The position numbers were made by a program, and so were the translations under genes. From Bacteroidota bacterium (GTDB taxonomy: Bacteria > Bacteroidota > Bacteroidia > Bacteroidales > UBA4417): a DNA stretch of 37,276 nt. Of the stretch, positions 1-8,318 are shown piece after piece. How positions within the stretch are numbered: the stretch's first letter is position 1; every line of letters begins with the position of its first letter. The stretch spans positions 1 to 37,276 of the forward strand of contig JAKLFM010000028.1 in NCBI GenBank assembly GCA_022711175.1, read 5' to 3'. Under the pieces are notes generated by a model. The model saw only the letters and a program-made list of their open reading frames with translations. It did no database searches and had not been told where the DNA came from.

Positions 1-1053
1 GATATGCAGTTAATCCGCGATGCAGGGTTAAAATGTATCCTGCGGTTTGCTTATACCGACGATATGGCCGGTACCGATGCCCCGCTCGATATTGTTAAGC
101 AGCATCTCGACCAGCTTAAACCGGTATTTGAACAGAATGAGGATGTAATTGCATTTGTTCAGGCAGGTTTTATAGGTGCATGGGGAGAATGGCACAGCTC
201 AAGCAACGGCCTTGCAACAGTTGCAAACAAGAAGGAAGTCATCAATAAGCTCCTGAGCGTTCTGCCGGCCCAAATCATGGTGCAGGTACGCACCCCGGGA
301 GCCAAGCAGGATATTGTAGGTACCACATTGCCTGTTGACGCCACCCTCGCCTATACCGATGATCAGAGAGCACGTATTGGGCATCACAACGACTGTTTCC
401 TTGCCGGCGGCACCGATTATGGCACCTATTCCAACATTGCTGCCGACAAAGATTACATCAGCAAAGAGGCGCTCTATGTTCCTACCGGAGGCGAAACCTG
501 TCCGCCCGAAGGCCCGTTCCCTGACTGCACAACAGCCAAAAACGAGATGGCTTTACTCAAATGGACTTATCTCAACCTCGACTGGTACCAGCCTGTGCTG
601 GATGCATGGCGCAGTTCTGGATGCTTTGATGAGTTCAGGCGCAACATGGGTTACAGGCTTGTACTGCAAAGTGCAAAGCTCCAGAAAAGCGTGAAAGCAG
701 GCGAGAGCTTTTCGGTTGAAATAAAACTCACCGATAAAGGGTATGCCCCGGTTTACAATTACAAAAAAACCATCCTGGTTCTAATCAACACTGCGACGAA
801 CAATGAATACAAACTTGACTTACAGGCTGATATCAGGAAATGTAAACCAAACGGAGTACTCACCATTTCGGAAAATTTATCAACCGTAGGCATCCCGGCA
901 GGTACCTATAACCTGTATCTGAAAGTTGCTGATCAAAACGAGACCCTGGCAAACAGGAGCGAATACTGTATCCGTTTTGCAAATGTTAATCTATGGAACG
1001 AGGACAAAGGCCTCAACGACTTACTGCACCAGTTGCAGGTAACATCTGAATAA
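1..1053 (+). CDS. DUF4874/DUF4832 domain protein, 5' end outside window
   Basis: The reading frame is open at the left edge, so the N-terminus (signal peptide and start of DUF4874) is missing. The visible part begins with the end of a DUF4874 domain, including the motifs LRFAYTDDM and VQAGFIGAWGEW, which look like a TIM-barrel segment with conserved aromatic and acidic residues. A DUF4832 domain follows (from about residue 90 to 220 of the fragment: RTPGAKQD, RIGHHNDCFLAGGTDYGTY, GGETC, WTYLNLDWY), and then an immunoglobulin-like C-terminal region with SVKAGESFSVEIKL. The DUF4874-DUF4832 pair occurs in secreted proteins thought to act on polysaccharides, but I know of no proven reaction. The next gene, a PKD lipoprotein, starts 37 bases downstream and is probably cotranscribed, which fits a glycan locus. 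Family assignment is from recalled motifs; the function is inference. Confidence 0.85.
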   Translation, partial: DMQLIRDAGLKCILRFAYTDDMAGTDAPLDIVKQHLDQLKPVFEQNEDVIAFVQAGFIGAWGEWHSSSNGLATVANKKEVINKLLSVLPAQIMVQVRTPGAKQDIVGTTLPVDATLAYTDDQRARIGHHNDCFLAGGTDYGTYSNIAADKDYISKEALYVPTGGETCPPEGPFPDCTTAKNEMALLKWTYLNLDWYQPVLDAWRSSGCFDEFRRNMGYRLVLQSAKLQKSVKAGESFSVEIKLTDKGYAPVYNYKKTILVLINTATNNEYKLDLQADIRKCKPNGVLTISENLSTVGIPAGTYNLYLKVADQNETLANRSEYCIRFANVNLWNEDKGLNDLLHQLQVTSE

Positions 1054-1090
1054 ACCACACAATACGACAAACAATTCAAAATCAATAATC

Positions 1091-1945
1091 ATGAAAAAAA
1101 ATCTCTGGATCCTGATGAGCGTTGTCCTAACAATGCTAGTTTTCACAGCGTGCGAGAAAGATGATTCTTCCAGCGATACCAAAGCGGTTTTTAGCTACAT
1201 AACCGATGGTTTCAAGGTGAATTTCACCAATTTCTCCACCAATGCCACCGACTATTCATGGGACTTCGGCGACCAGTCGGAACCCTCCATCCTTTCGAAC
1301 CCGGTTCATGTTTTCCCGCAGAAGGGACAGTACCTCGTAACACTCACGGCAAAAATGGGAACCGCGACAAGTACGTTTACCGATACGGTACTCATCATCG
1401 GGCCAAATATCAAAATCGACGGTGATTTTACCGATTGGGCCTACGTGGATTATACCCACGAAAATGCTCCCGGTACCGGCGGATCGCTTACAGGAATAAA
1501 AACTTTTGCTTCGGCCGGATACCTTAACTTCTATGTTGAAGGCACTTCCGATTTCAGCTTCACCGTGCTCGACTTCTACCTTGACGCTGACAACAATCCG
1601 GCTACCGGTTATTCAGCCTGGATGTATCCTGCCGGTTCAGGCGCCGATTACCTGTTCGAAGGATCGGTTCCCGGCGAGTGGGGCGATGTTTACCAGCATG
1701 TTGGCCCCGGTAACGACTGGAACTGGAATGCCATTGCTTCGTTCAGCGATGTGTTGCAGTTTTCGGCCTTTAAAACCGTGAGCGGAAAACAGGCTGTTGA
1801 GTTTGCCATCAAACGCAGCGCCTTGAGTGCCATGCAGGGATATGTGAACTTTGCCATCCTCGAAAGCAATTCGGGATGGGCTGAAATTGGCGCTATGCCT
1901 GCCGATCAAACACCCGAATCGAAGTTCATTGCCTTTAAACTCTAG
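1091..1945 (+). CDS. PKD-domain lipoprotein with CBM9-like C-terminal domain
   Basis: This 284-residue protein starts with a lipoprotein signal peptide ending in FTAC (lipid-bearing Cys21), followed by a DDSSSD acidic stretch that could promote surface exposure. Residues about 31-105 form a PKD domain, with the hallmark YSWDFGD and a later GQYLVTLTA strand. Residues about 108-284 begin with IDGDFTDW, a signature of CBM9-like or DOMON-like beta-sandwich domains, and contain YLDADNNPATGY, which resembles a calcium-binding loop. The likely role is a surface glycan-binding lipoprotein working with the adjacent hydrolase-like proteins; ligand and catalysis are unknown. Thirty-seven bases separate it from the upstream DUF4832 gene, and strong hairpins follow its stop codon, so it is probably the last gene of that transcript. 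Confidence 0.82.
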   Translation: MKKNLWILMSVVLTMLVFTACEKDDSSSDTKAVFSYITDGFKVNFTNFSTNATDYSWDFGDQSEPSILSNPVHVFPQKGQYLVTLTAKMGTATSTFTDTVLIIGPNIKIDGDFTDWAYVDYTHENAPGTGGSLTGIKTFASAGYLNFYVEGTSDFSFTVLDFYLDADNNPATGYSAWMYPAGSGADYLFEGSVPGEWGDVYQHVGPGNDWNWNAIASFSDVLQFSAFKTVSGKQAVEFAIKRSALSAMQGYVNFAILESNSGWAEIGAMPADQTPESKFIAFKL

Positions 1946-1969
1946 TAATCACATGGAAGTGATCCCATG

Positions 1970-2005
1970 AGTCCGGGCCGGTCATAAAACAGCCGGCCGG
2001 GCTTT
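1970..2005 (+). other. GC-rich hairpin downstream of the PKD lipoprotein gene
   Basis: AGTCCGG-G-CCGG at 1970-1981 pairs with CCGGCCGGGCT at 1993-2003, giving 11 pairs including one G-T, with one bulged G and an 11-base loop. The run after it is only TTT, so it is a weak terminator by sequence. It may protect the 3' end of the lipoprotein mRNA or act together with the canonical terminator about 65 bases further on. Confidence 0.4.
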
Positions 2006-2067
2006 GGGTGTTCTTATGATTTATAAAAGCCCTCATTTATTATAACTGGTTGATGATTGGTAGTGTT

Positions 2068-2102
2068 AGAGGGTACATTGATTTCTCTGTACCCTCTTTT
2101 TT
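2068..2102 (+). terminator. Intrinsic terminator between the lipoprotein and glycosidase-like genes
   Basis: A perfect 9-bp stem (AGAGGGTAC at 2068-2076, GTACCCTCT at 2089-2097) with a 12-base loop runs directly into a T run ending at 2102. It should end transcription coming from the upstream gene pair, so the gene starting at 2181 needs its own promoter within the following ~80 bases. I see only a partial -7 match there (TATTTTC near 2164). Confidence 0.8.
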
Positions 2103-2180
2103 CTTCACCATGTCACCATCAGTTCAGGATTGAGGCCGGCTGCAACCAATTCGTTTTCATCCTTATTTTCAACCCGGATT

Positions 2181-4244
2181 ATGAAAAACCATACATTACT
2201 GAAGGTTAACCTGCTTTTTACATTTTTCCTGATTCCCGCTGTGCTGCTCATTGCACAAAATACCGGCGAAAAGCTGAAATATAACCGGGTACAAATTGAA
2301 TACCTGTTGGCGGGCAATCATGACAATGCTTTTAAAACTTTGCCGCTGGCAGGAGAAACAACGTCGGGAACAGCGTTGGTATCAACCTACCGTGACGGCT
2401 TTTACCAGGTGGTAATCAGCCAGTTCCAGCGAAACGGGTATATTGAGATCAACGGCGAACTTGAATGCCTCAGCAGCGGGAGTTCATGCGTTACGCTTCG
2501 CCTTTGTTTCCCGCAGCAGGCCACGAACTTTGTGTGGTACGAAGGATTGGACAATCATGCAGTGATGCAGCCCGGTAAGCTTTATTACGACACCGTTGCT
2601 GTTGCAACAATGTTACCTCCCGACGGCGCTTTTAACGGGAACTCGCTCTCCGACGGCGGCTATGGAGACCGTGTTGGCCGCGGAACCATGTCGTTTTATC
2701 CTTTGTGTGCCACAGGCGTTGATGGTAAAGGCAAAGCGCTTGGTGTAGATCCGGCATTACCGGTAGTTTACAGGCTGGGCGCCGAAACGGCAAAAGGAAT
2801 TTTTGCGGAATTTGATGTTGCCACCAGCCCGGAAGCAGAAAAATTTCCCAACAGGGCTTTTTTCAGACTATGCAGTTTCGATTTCGACAACAACTGGGGC
2901 ATGCGTTCGGCCCTGGAACATTACTACGCCATTTATCCCGAAGCCTTTAAGAAACGCGTTCCTGTTGAGGGTATCTGGCTGCCTTTCACACCCATGCGAT
3001 CAATAAAAAACTGGGAAGAGCTCGGATTTGCCTTCCACGAAACAGCATGGAACAGCCGCGATGTGAAAGAAGGTCAGCAAATGTCGAATATACTGTCGGA
3101 CAAAGGCTCCGGCGTGCTCAGTTTTCAATATACCGAACCGTGGGACATTCAGTTGCCGATATGGCGTAAAAACATCGCTTATGATACGCTCATTTCCGAT
3201 GCCATGATACCCGCTGAGCATCGTGATTACCTTGCATCGAGCGCCACCGAAGATAAAAACGGTAAAAAGCAGGCCCGGCGGCTCGAAACACCCTGGTTCG
3301 ACTCGGGTTGGGCAGTGAGCATCACCACCAACTGCGACCCCGATGTACCCGGCTTTAACAGGTATCAGTATGTTCTTCAGGATGAGATTACTCCGGCTGT
3401 AAAACTCAATGTTGACGGTATTTATTTCGATTCAATGGAATGGAACTGGCACCATGACCTGAACTACCGGAAGGATCATTTCAAATACACCGATTACCCG
3501 CTTACTTTTTCAGCCGATGTTGCAAAACCTGCCATCTGGAACTTCGTTTCGGAGTTTGAAATGATGAAAAAAGTATCGGGTGAAATGCACCGCCAGGGCA
3601 AACTGGCCATGGGAAACGGTCATGGTTGGAATCCGTTTGCCGCTTCGAACCTCGATTTGTTTGGCGCCGAACTAAGCTGGTATTATTCAGGCGACCACAA
3701 TACCAAAGCGCTCGACTTTAAAAGAGCTATTTCGTTTCAGAAACCCATCGTTTTCCTGCTCAACGAAGGACTTAACGACCCGGCTTTTACCGAAGCTCCT
3801 TACAAAGGTTATGAGATTTACTTCGAGAAACTGCTGGCATACGGATTCTTCCCGTCGTTTTTCAGTGTTGACGCTTCAAACGACCCGTACTGGCAGGATG
3901 AAAAGAAGATTGAAAACGGACGGCCGTTCTTTAAAAAATACATACCTGTAATCCGCCGCATAGCCGCTGCCGGGTGGCAGCCGGTGACTTACGCATCGTG
4001 CAGCGACAAAGAGCTGCGCGTTGAGCGTTTCGGCAACAGCGACAACCTGTATTTCACTGTTCGAAACAATGGTAAAACGAATAAAAAATCTACCGTTGAA
4101 ATTCAGCTTGACAAAGTTGGGATAAACGGCAAAATTGTGGCAGAAGAACTACTGGGCGGTAACGGTCTTACAGTAACTAAAAACGCCGTTGCGATTGATA
4201 TTCCTGCCGAAAGCACACGTGTTATTTCAATCAGGCAGTTATGA
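2181..4244 (+). CDS. Secreted glycoside-hydrolase-like TIM-barrel protein, family unassigned
   Basis: I chose the ATG at 2181 (687 residues) because it gives a clean Sec signal peptide (MKNHTLLKVNLLFTFFLIPA, cleavage near AQN); an in-frame ATG 17 codons earlier would add a non-signal-like extension. The N-terminal ~240 residues look like a beta-sandwich. The middle looks like a TIM barrel, with LSFQYTEPWD, then VDGIYFDSMEW (residues 411-421), GNGHGWNP and LFGAELSWYY (E497), and a short beta domain ends the protein (from about 610). D417, E420 and E497 sit at the ends of predicted barrel strands and are candidate catalytic acids. The stop overlaps the next start by four bases (ATGA), so translation of the two is probably coupled. 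I cannot assign a CAZy family; polysaccharide or glycoside cleavage is inference. Confidence 0.75.
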   Translation: MKNHTLLKVNLLFTFFLIPAVLLIAQNTGEKLKYNRVQIEYLLAGNHDNAFKTLPLAGETTSGTALVSTYRDGFYQVVISQFQRNGYIEINGELECLSSGSSCVTLRLCFPQQATNFVWYEGLDNHAVMQPGKLYYDTVAVATMLPPDGAFNGNSLSDGGYGDRVGRGTMSFYPLCATGVDGKGKALGVDPALPVVYRLGAETAKGIFAEFDVATSPEAEKFPNRAFFRLCSFDFDNNWGMRSALEHYYAIYPEAFKKRVPVEGIWLPFTPMRSIKNWEELGFAFHETAWNSRDVKEGQQMSNILSDKGSGVLSFQYTEPWDIQLPIWRKNIAYDTLISDAMIPAEHRDYLASSATEDKNGKKQARRLETPWFDSGWAVSITTNCDPDVPGFNRYQYVLQDEITPAVKLNVDGIYFDSMEWNWHHDLNYRKDHFKYTDYPLTFSADVAKPAIWNFVSEFEMMKKVSGEMHRQGKLAMGNGHGWNPFAASNLDLFGAELSWYYSGDHNTKALDFKRAISFQKPIVFLLNEGLNDPAFTEAPYKGYEIYFEKLLAYGFFPSFFSVDASNDPYWQDEKKIENGRPFFKKYIPVIRRIAAAGWQPVTYASCSDKELRVERFGNSDNLYFTVRNNGKTNKKSTVEIQLDKVGINGKIVAEELLGGNGLTVTKNAVAIDIPAESTRVISIRQL

Positions 4245-6193
4245 AAAACATAGTAAGGCTTACAGCCGCTTTATTAAGCATAGCATCTTCAGCCTTTTCG
4301 CAGGACTGGACCCACTTTGTCCGAACCTCGGGTCACGGATGTGATATTGATCAGATCCATGAAATCATGAACGATGCACGGCAAACGCATTTGTTCGGTA
4401 TTGAAGTTGACAACGACATTTCGGGTCGTTATGACAGTTTTCTCAATCCTGAAAAGAAACTCCTGGCTATCAAAGCGATGGCCGACAGCGCGCACGCGGC
4501 GGGCAATTTTGCTTTTATCTACAATGCCGGGCTCGAATGCATTACAGAAAATCTGCAACCCGGTTCTCACTCATTTTTCAGAGATCATCCCGATTGGGTC
4601 CAGCGTAACCGCGAAGGCAAACCGGCGATTTTCGGTAGCGGCGATGCCTTCTGGATTCCCGAAAATTCAGAAGACGTTTGGATTACTCCTTATGCCCCTG
4701 AATGGCGGAAAATATACATGGATCAGATCAGGCAAATTGCAGCCACCGGAATTGACGGCATTTACATCGACATACCTTACTGGATGACCCATTTCGAAGG
4801 GTGGGAGGATACCTGGGCAAGCTTTGATGAATACACGGTAAAGGAATTCAAGCGCAGGACGGGTTTCGACGCCATGAATGATTTTACACCCGGCGCCTGG
4901 AATGATCCCGAATTTATTGCCTGGGTGGATTTCAGGATCAGCACGCTGACCGAATTTATGGCCGAGGTGGATAAAAATGCGAAATCGGTAAATCCTGCCT
5001 GTAAGACCATTGCCGAAATTTATCCCGGCATAGGCGAAGAGGTTCCGAGAGTGGGTGCCGACGTTTTTGACATGTACCCGGTTGTGGATGCCATTGCCCA
5101 TGAGTACAACGTGGGTGAGAACAGCGCCCGCCGCACTCCTGCAGAATGGATGGAATACATGGCCGGCATGTTCACGTTCAGGGCATTTGCCGAAGGCAAA
5201 CCCTCTTGGATGCTTAGTTACAGTTGGGATGGTGAAGAAAAGATAAAACCTGCCGATGCCATCGCGAACCTGATGATGAGCCAGGTACTGGCAGGAACAA
5301 ACTCATGGGATGCCCGCAGGTTCGTGATGTCGGGATCGAACGACTATGAAGCCCGGACGCGGATTTATCAATGGATTGAAGCCAACCAGAAACTGATTTA
5401 TGCCCCGCGCGAAACCGTTTCACCTGTCGGAGTGTATTTTTCTCCCAAAACCCGCAATTATTTTGCTGACGACTTTACCGACTCTTACCAGGGAATGATA
5501 AGCCTGCTGTTGAATCAGCACATTGAATTTGAAATCGTTACACCACGCACATTAGAAAAAGCCAAAAGCAGGATACTTCTGCTGCCTGACGTTCGCTGCC
5601 TGGATGATAAGGAAGTTCTGCATCTCACAAATTGGGTAAACACCGGCAAAACAATCATTGTTACCGGTGAAACCGGACAATACACCCTGAAAAGGGTGAA
5701 AAAAGACAAGGCGAGCCAGTTAGCCGGACTCTTCGAAGGAAATCCGCGGGCAAATTTCATCAGCGGCACACCCGAAAAGAGTTATTTCAGGTCATTGAAA
5801 AAGTGTCCGGCCGATTCTGTTTTCAATCCGGGTTTCAAAGGCAATATCCCCGGCGAAATTGATAACCTGCTGAATGCCATCGTACTCGATAAAAACTATC
5901 GTGCCGCCGTGACTCTCGAAAACGCTGCCGGCTGCATCACACAAAGCTGCCTGGTAAATGGCAAACCGGTATTGTTCATTGCCAATTTTACAGGATTGCG
6001 CAGCCGCGAAAATGCTGTACCATTGGCAATTAAAGATATGAAAGTCACTTTTCATAATGTTAATGGAAAACACAAAGCAATCTTCACGCCGTTCTGTGGC
6101 ACTCCCATTGAATTGCAAACAAAGTCAGGAAAAGGCAAATTATGTGTGGTAATACCTGAAATTACCCGGGGCGGATTCCTGCAGATTGAATAA
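4241..6193 (+). CDS. Secreted GHL6/GH42-like glycosyl hydrolase homologue
   Basis: This 650-residue protein has a signal peptide (cleavage near AFSQ, residue 21). Residues about 25-380 resemble the hypothetical glycosyl hydrolase 6 (GHL6) barrel that is distantly related to GH42: FGIEVDNDISGRY, FFRDHPDWVQRNREGKP, then GIDGIYIDIPYW (residues 170-181, D177) and AEIYPG (E259). The latter two are candidate catalytic or substrate-contact acids by position in the barrel. Residues about 400-500 (YFSPKTRNYF, ILLLPDVRCLDDKEV, VNTGKTIIVTGETG) look like the Rossmann-like trimerisation domain of GH42 beta-galactosidases, followed by a small C-terminal beta domain. The start codon overlaps the previous stop, and an intrinsic terminator follows within 50 bases. 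Substrate is unknown; hydrolase function is inferred from fold. Confidence 0.78.
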   Translation: MKNIVRLTAALLSIASSAFSQDWTHFVRTSGHGCDIDQIHEIMNDARQTHLFGIEVDNDISGRYDSFLNPEKKLLAIKAMADSAHAAGNFAFIYNAGLECITENLQPGSHSFFRDHPDWVQRNREGKPAIFGSGDAFWIPENSEDVWITPYAPEWRKIYMDQIRQIAATGIDGIYIDIPYWMTHFEGWEDTWASFDEYTVKEFKRRTGFDAMNDFTPGAWNDPEFIAWVDFRISTLTEFMAEVDKNAKSVNPACKTIAEIYPGIGEEVPRVGADVFDMYPVVDAIAHEYNVGENSARRTPAEWMEYMAGMFTFRAFAEGKPSWMLSYSWDGEEKIKPADAIANLMMSQVLAGTNSWDARRFVMSGSNDYEARTRIYQWIEANQKLIYAPRETVSPVGVYFSPKTRNYFADDFTDSYQGMISLLLNQHIEFEIVTPRTLEKAKSRILLLPDVRCLDDKEVLHLTNWVNTGKTIIVTGETGQYTLKRVKKDKASQLAGLFEGNPRANFISGTPEKSYFRSLKKCPADSVFNPGFKGNIPGEIDNLLNAIVLDKNYRAAVTLENAAGCITQSCLVNGKPVLFIANFTGLRSRENAVPLAIKDMKVTFHNVNGKHKAIFTPFCGTPIELQTKSGKGKLCVVIPEITRGGFLQIE

Positions 6194-6238
6194 TACTTAG
6201 GGTGGAAGGAGCTTTCATCGGCCTCTTCCTTGTTTGTG

Positions 6239-6267
6239 AACTCCGCCCAAAAAGGCGGAGTTTTTTT
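6239..6267 (+). terminator. Intrinsic terminator ending the hydrolase-like operon
   Basis: AACTCCGCC (6239-6247) and GGCGGAGTT (6254-6262) form a perfect 9-bp stem around the loop CAAAAA, followed by T5. It lies between two converging genes; seen from the other strand the tail is only AA-rich upstream sequence, so it should mainly stop + strand transcription. Confidence 0.85.
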
Positions 6268-6273
6268 ATAAGC

Positions 6274-7140
6274 TCATTCGAGCGAAAGTATAAACATGGC
6301 GATTACCGCAAGCACCAGCCCTATGGTGAGCATAGTTCCCGGTAACACAGCATAAAGGATAAGCGACAGCACGATGGTGATCACCGGTGCTAGACCGGTC
6401 ATGGGCACGACTATGATGGCTTTGCCGTATCGCAGCGCATAAACGAGCGTAAGTGCCCCAATGGCATTCAGCACCTGGATCATGGCAGCAAGATAAGGCC
6501 CTTTGAATCCCCAGTTTATCGGCTGGCTGAAATCGGTCATGAAAAGAGCCAGCGGGGCTACCAGCAGCGCCGTTATGGTCATATAGAAGAAGATGCTTTC
6601 CGCTTTCATGGTCTCGTTCGAAAACTTCATCACATAAGCCTGTACGCCCCAGGCCACAAAAACCAGCAGCGCCAGGGCAAGCCATAAATATCCGCGCTTA
6701 TCGGATGCGCCGGGTTCCTGGTACGAAAGGAAAAAGATGGCTGCAAGGGCAATGGCAATGCCGATCCACTTGAGGAGCGAGGTCTTTTCCTTCAGGAAAA
6801 GAACTGATAAGAGTATGGTTAATGTGGGATACAGTGAGATGAAAGGGAAAATGATATAAGCAGGACCTTCGCGCAAGGCTTCGAAAAGCAGCAACTGACC
6901 GCCGGCGCCCAGCAAACCCACTGTCGAGCCAAGAAAGATTGACCGTTTGTCGGTTTCAACCTTCCAGTCAATGAGGTAGAGCGCCACCAATGCGCATGGA
7001 ATCATGGTAAGCGACCACACAATATAGCCGAGCGTAGGCGGAAAACCGGCTTTCTGGGGAACTTCGATCAGGGCGCCCCATACGCCCCAGAATAAGGTTG
7101 TGATAATGGCATATGTGAGCCATGCGCGCTTCGCTTTCAT
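6274..7140 (-). CDS. DMT superfamily (EamA) transporter
   Basis: This 288-residue, strongly hydrophobic protein can form ten transmembrane helices in two EamA repeats (about 8-140 and 152-287). Typical features are a Trp- and Gly-rich first helix (TTLFWGVWGALIEVPQ), the end of repeat one with PFISLYPTLTILLSVLFLKE, and the matching end of repeat two with VVPMTGLAPVITIVLSLI. Members of this inner-membrane family export or import small metabolites such as amino acids, nucleotide precursors or sugars; nothing here fixes the substrate. It is transcribed alone toward the hydrolase-like operon. An exact TAnnTTTG box lies about 27 bases before the start codon. Confidence 0.9.
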   Translation of the reverse strand: MKAKRAWLTYAIITTLFWGVWGALIEVPQKAGFPPTLGYIVWSLTMIPCALVALYLIDWKVETDKRSIFLGSTVGLLGAGGQLLLFEALREGPAYIIFPFISLYPTLTILLSVLFLKEKTSLLKWIGIAIALAAIFFLSYQEPGASDKRGYLWLALALLVFVAWGVQAYVMKFSNETMKAESIFFYMTITALLVAPLALFMTDFSQPINWGFKGPYLAAMIQVLNAIGALTLVYALRYGKAIIVVPMTGLAPVITIVLSLILYAVLPGTMLTIGLVLAVIAMFILSLE

Positions 7141-7166
7141 AAAACAGGCGGGTTTGATTTCAAAAC

Positions 7167-7174
7167 CAAAAATA
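7167..7174 (-). promoter_or_regulatory. -7 box of the EamA transporter gene
   Basis: On the minus strand this reads TATTTTTG, an exact match to the Bacteroidota -7 consensus TAnnTTTG, and would give a leader of about 20 bases. I see no good -33 TTTG at the usual distance. The rest of the 7141-7355 gap shows nothing else that I can name. Confidence 0.35.
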
Positions 7175-7355
7175 AGAGAAAAAGCTTTTGAAATCTTATT
7201 TTATTGAAAGTTATGTAATGTTTTCGCTTATGAAAGCAGGAAAAGTAATGTTACGAAAGATGCTCTTGATTAACTCCAAGTATTTATCGTGCCGTGATTG
7301 AATATAACTTTATTTACTTGCTCTATTAGAAAGCGATGAACTTTATTAATTCGGG

Positions 7356-8312
7356 CTACAGCTTTCGGGCATCAATAAGAACAACACCTAGCCCGTTAGT
7401 CGCTGCTGCAACCATTAACACAAATCCCTGGTCAGGAACAAATAGAATCTTTGTAACAGGGGCCTTGAGTCGTACATTGATATCCGACCGTGCGGTGACA
7501 ATTTTAAACTTGCCATTTATGCTCCCGACAACACAGGATTTGCTATCCTGATTCACATCGAGGCAGGTTAGCCAATTGAGCCCCTGTTTGGCTGATTCCT
7601 TTAGTTTGATCTCATTTCTGTTTGCAATATTCCATGTAATTAGTCGCGAATCATCACCACACGAGAAGAGTTTTTCATTATCACCACTGAAAGCAATCCC
7701 TCTCACCCAGTTTGTATGACCCGAAAGCGACACAATCAATTTGCCGGATTGTGTGTCGTAAATATGTATTCGGTGATCTCCGCCGGCAATGGCAAATATG
7801 TCGCTATCAGGTCCAAATGCAACGGATGTAATATCCTCTGCAAATCCGCCATATTCAATTTTTATCTGATGATTGACCAAGTCGTACAAAACAACTTTTT
7901 TATCAGTTCCACCGGAAAGTAAAAATTTTGAATCCGGAGAGATTTTAGCAGTAGTTATAATTCCCTGATGATATTTTAGGGTTTGTTTAACTCTCCCTGA
8001 AGAAAGTTCCGTAATCATTATCAAACTGTCTTTCCCTCCGCTAACGAGCAGTGAACTGTCGCGTGAGATATCAATGGTCATTATCATTTTGTCATGCCCA
8101 TCGTTCAGCGTTCCGAGCAGTTTCATTGTAGCGGTTGAAAAGAATTTAATACGAGTATCATCTCCAACAGCTAAGACGTTGCCTTTTGGGGAAAAACAGA
8201 TACCAAAAATTGTTTTGCTTTCGGTTGGAAAGGTCATGTAGCTTCTATTCGTCTGCGAAAACCCGGCGGAAACAAGAACAAATGTTATGCAAATTAGGAG
8301 TGCTGACTTCAT
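7356..8312 (-). CDS. Secreted WD40-repeat beta-propeller protein
   Basis: The protein has 318 residues: a Sec signal peptide (MKSALLICITFVLVSAGFSQ) and then about seven WD40-like blades filling the rest, which is enough for one closed propeller. Recognisable blade ends include RIKFFSTATMKLLGTL, KKVVLYDLVNHQIK, RIHIYDTQSGKLIVSLSGH and SRLITWNIANR; Ser-Gly-Gly turns (LVSGGKD, LLSGGTD, FAIAGGD) precede them. It is a protein-interaction scaffold with no enzymatic motif. The gene is last in a three-gene operon and starts only 6 bases after the stop of the barrel-protein gene. WD40 propellers are common in eukaryotes and less usual as exported bacterial proteins, and the partner may be the co-encoded barrel or Kelch lipoprotein. 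Specific function unknown. Confidence 0.85.
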   Translation of the reverse strand: MKSALLICITFVLVSAGFSQTNRSYMTFPTESKTIFGICFSPKGNVLAVGDDTRIKFFSTATMKLLGTLNDGHDKMIMTIDISRDSSLLVSGGKDSLIMITELSSGRVKQTLKYHQGIITTAKISPDSKFLLSGGTDKKVVLYDLVNHQIKIEYGGFAEDITSVAFGPDSDIFAIAGGDHRIHIYDTQSGKLIVSLSGHTNWVRGIAFSGDNEKLFSCGDDSRLITWNIANRNEIKLKESAKQGLNWLTCLDVNQDSKSCVVGSINGKFKIVTARSDINVRLKAPVTKILFVPDQGFVLMVAAATNGLGVVLIDARKL

Positions 8313-8318
8313 AATGAA

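Noticed and set aside
335..694. 119-codon open frame inside the DUF4832 gene
   Set aside because: It overlaps a well-matched DUF4832 domain in another frame and shows no signal peptide or known motif.
4667..5101. 144-codon antisense open frame inside the GHL6-like gene
   Set aside because: Antisense to a conserved barrel domain, no recognisable protein features; explained by the codon bias of the real gene.
6266..6685. 139-codon open frame overlapping the EamA gene
   Set aside because: It is an alternative frame of the same strand within a clear membrane-protein gene and has no recognisable domain; treated as a shadow.
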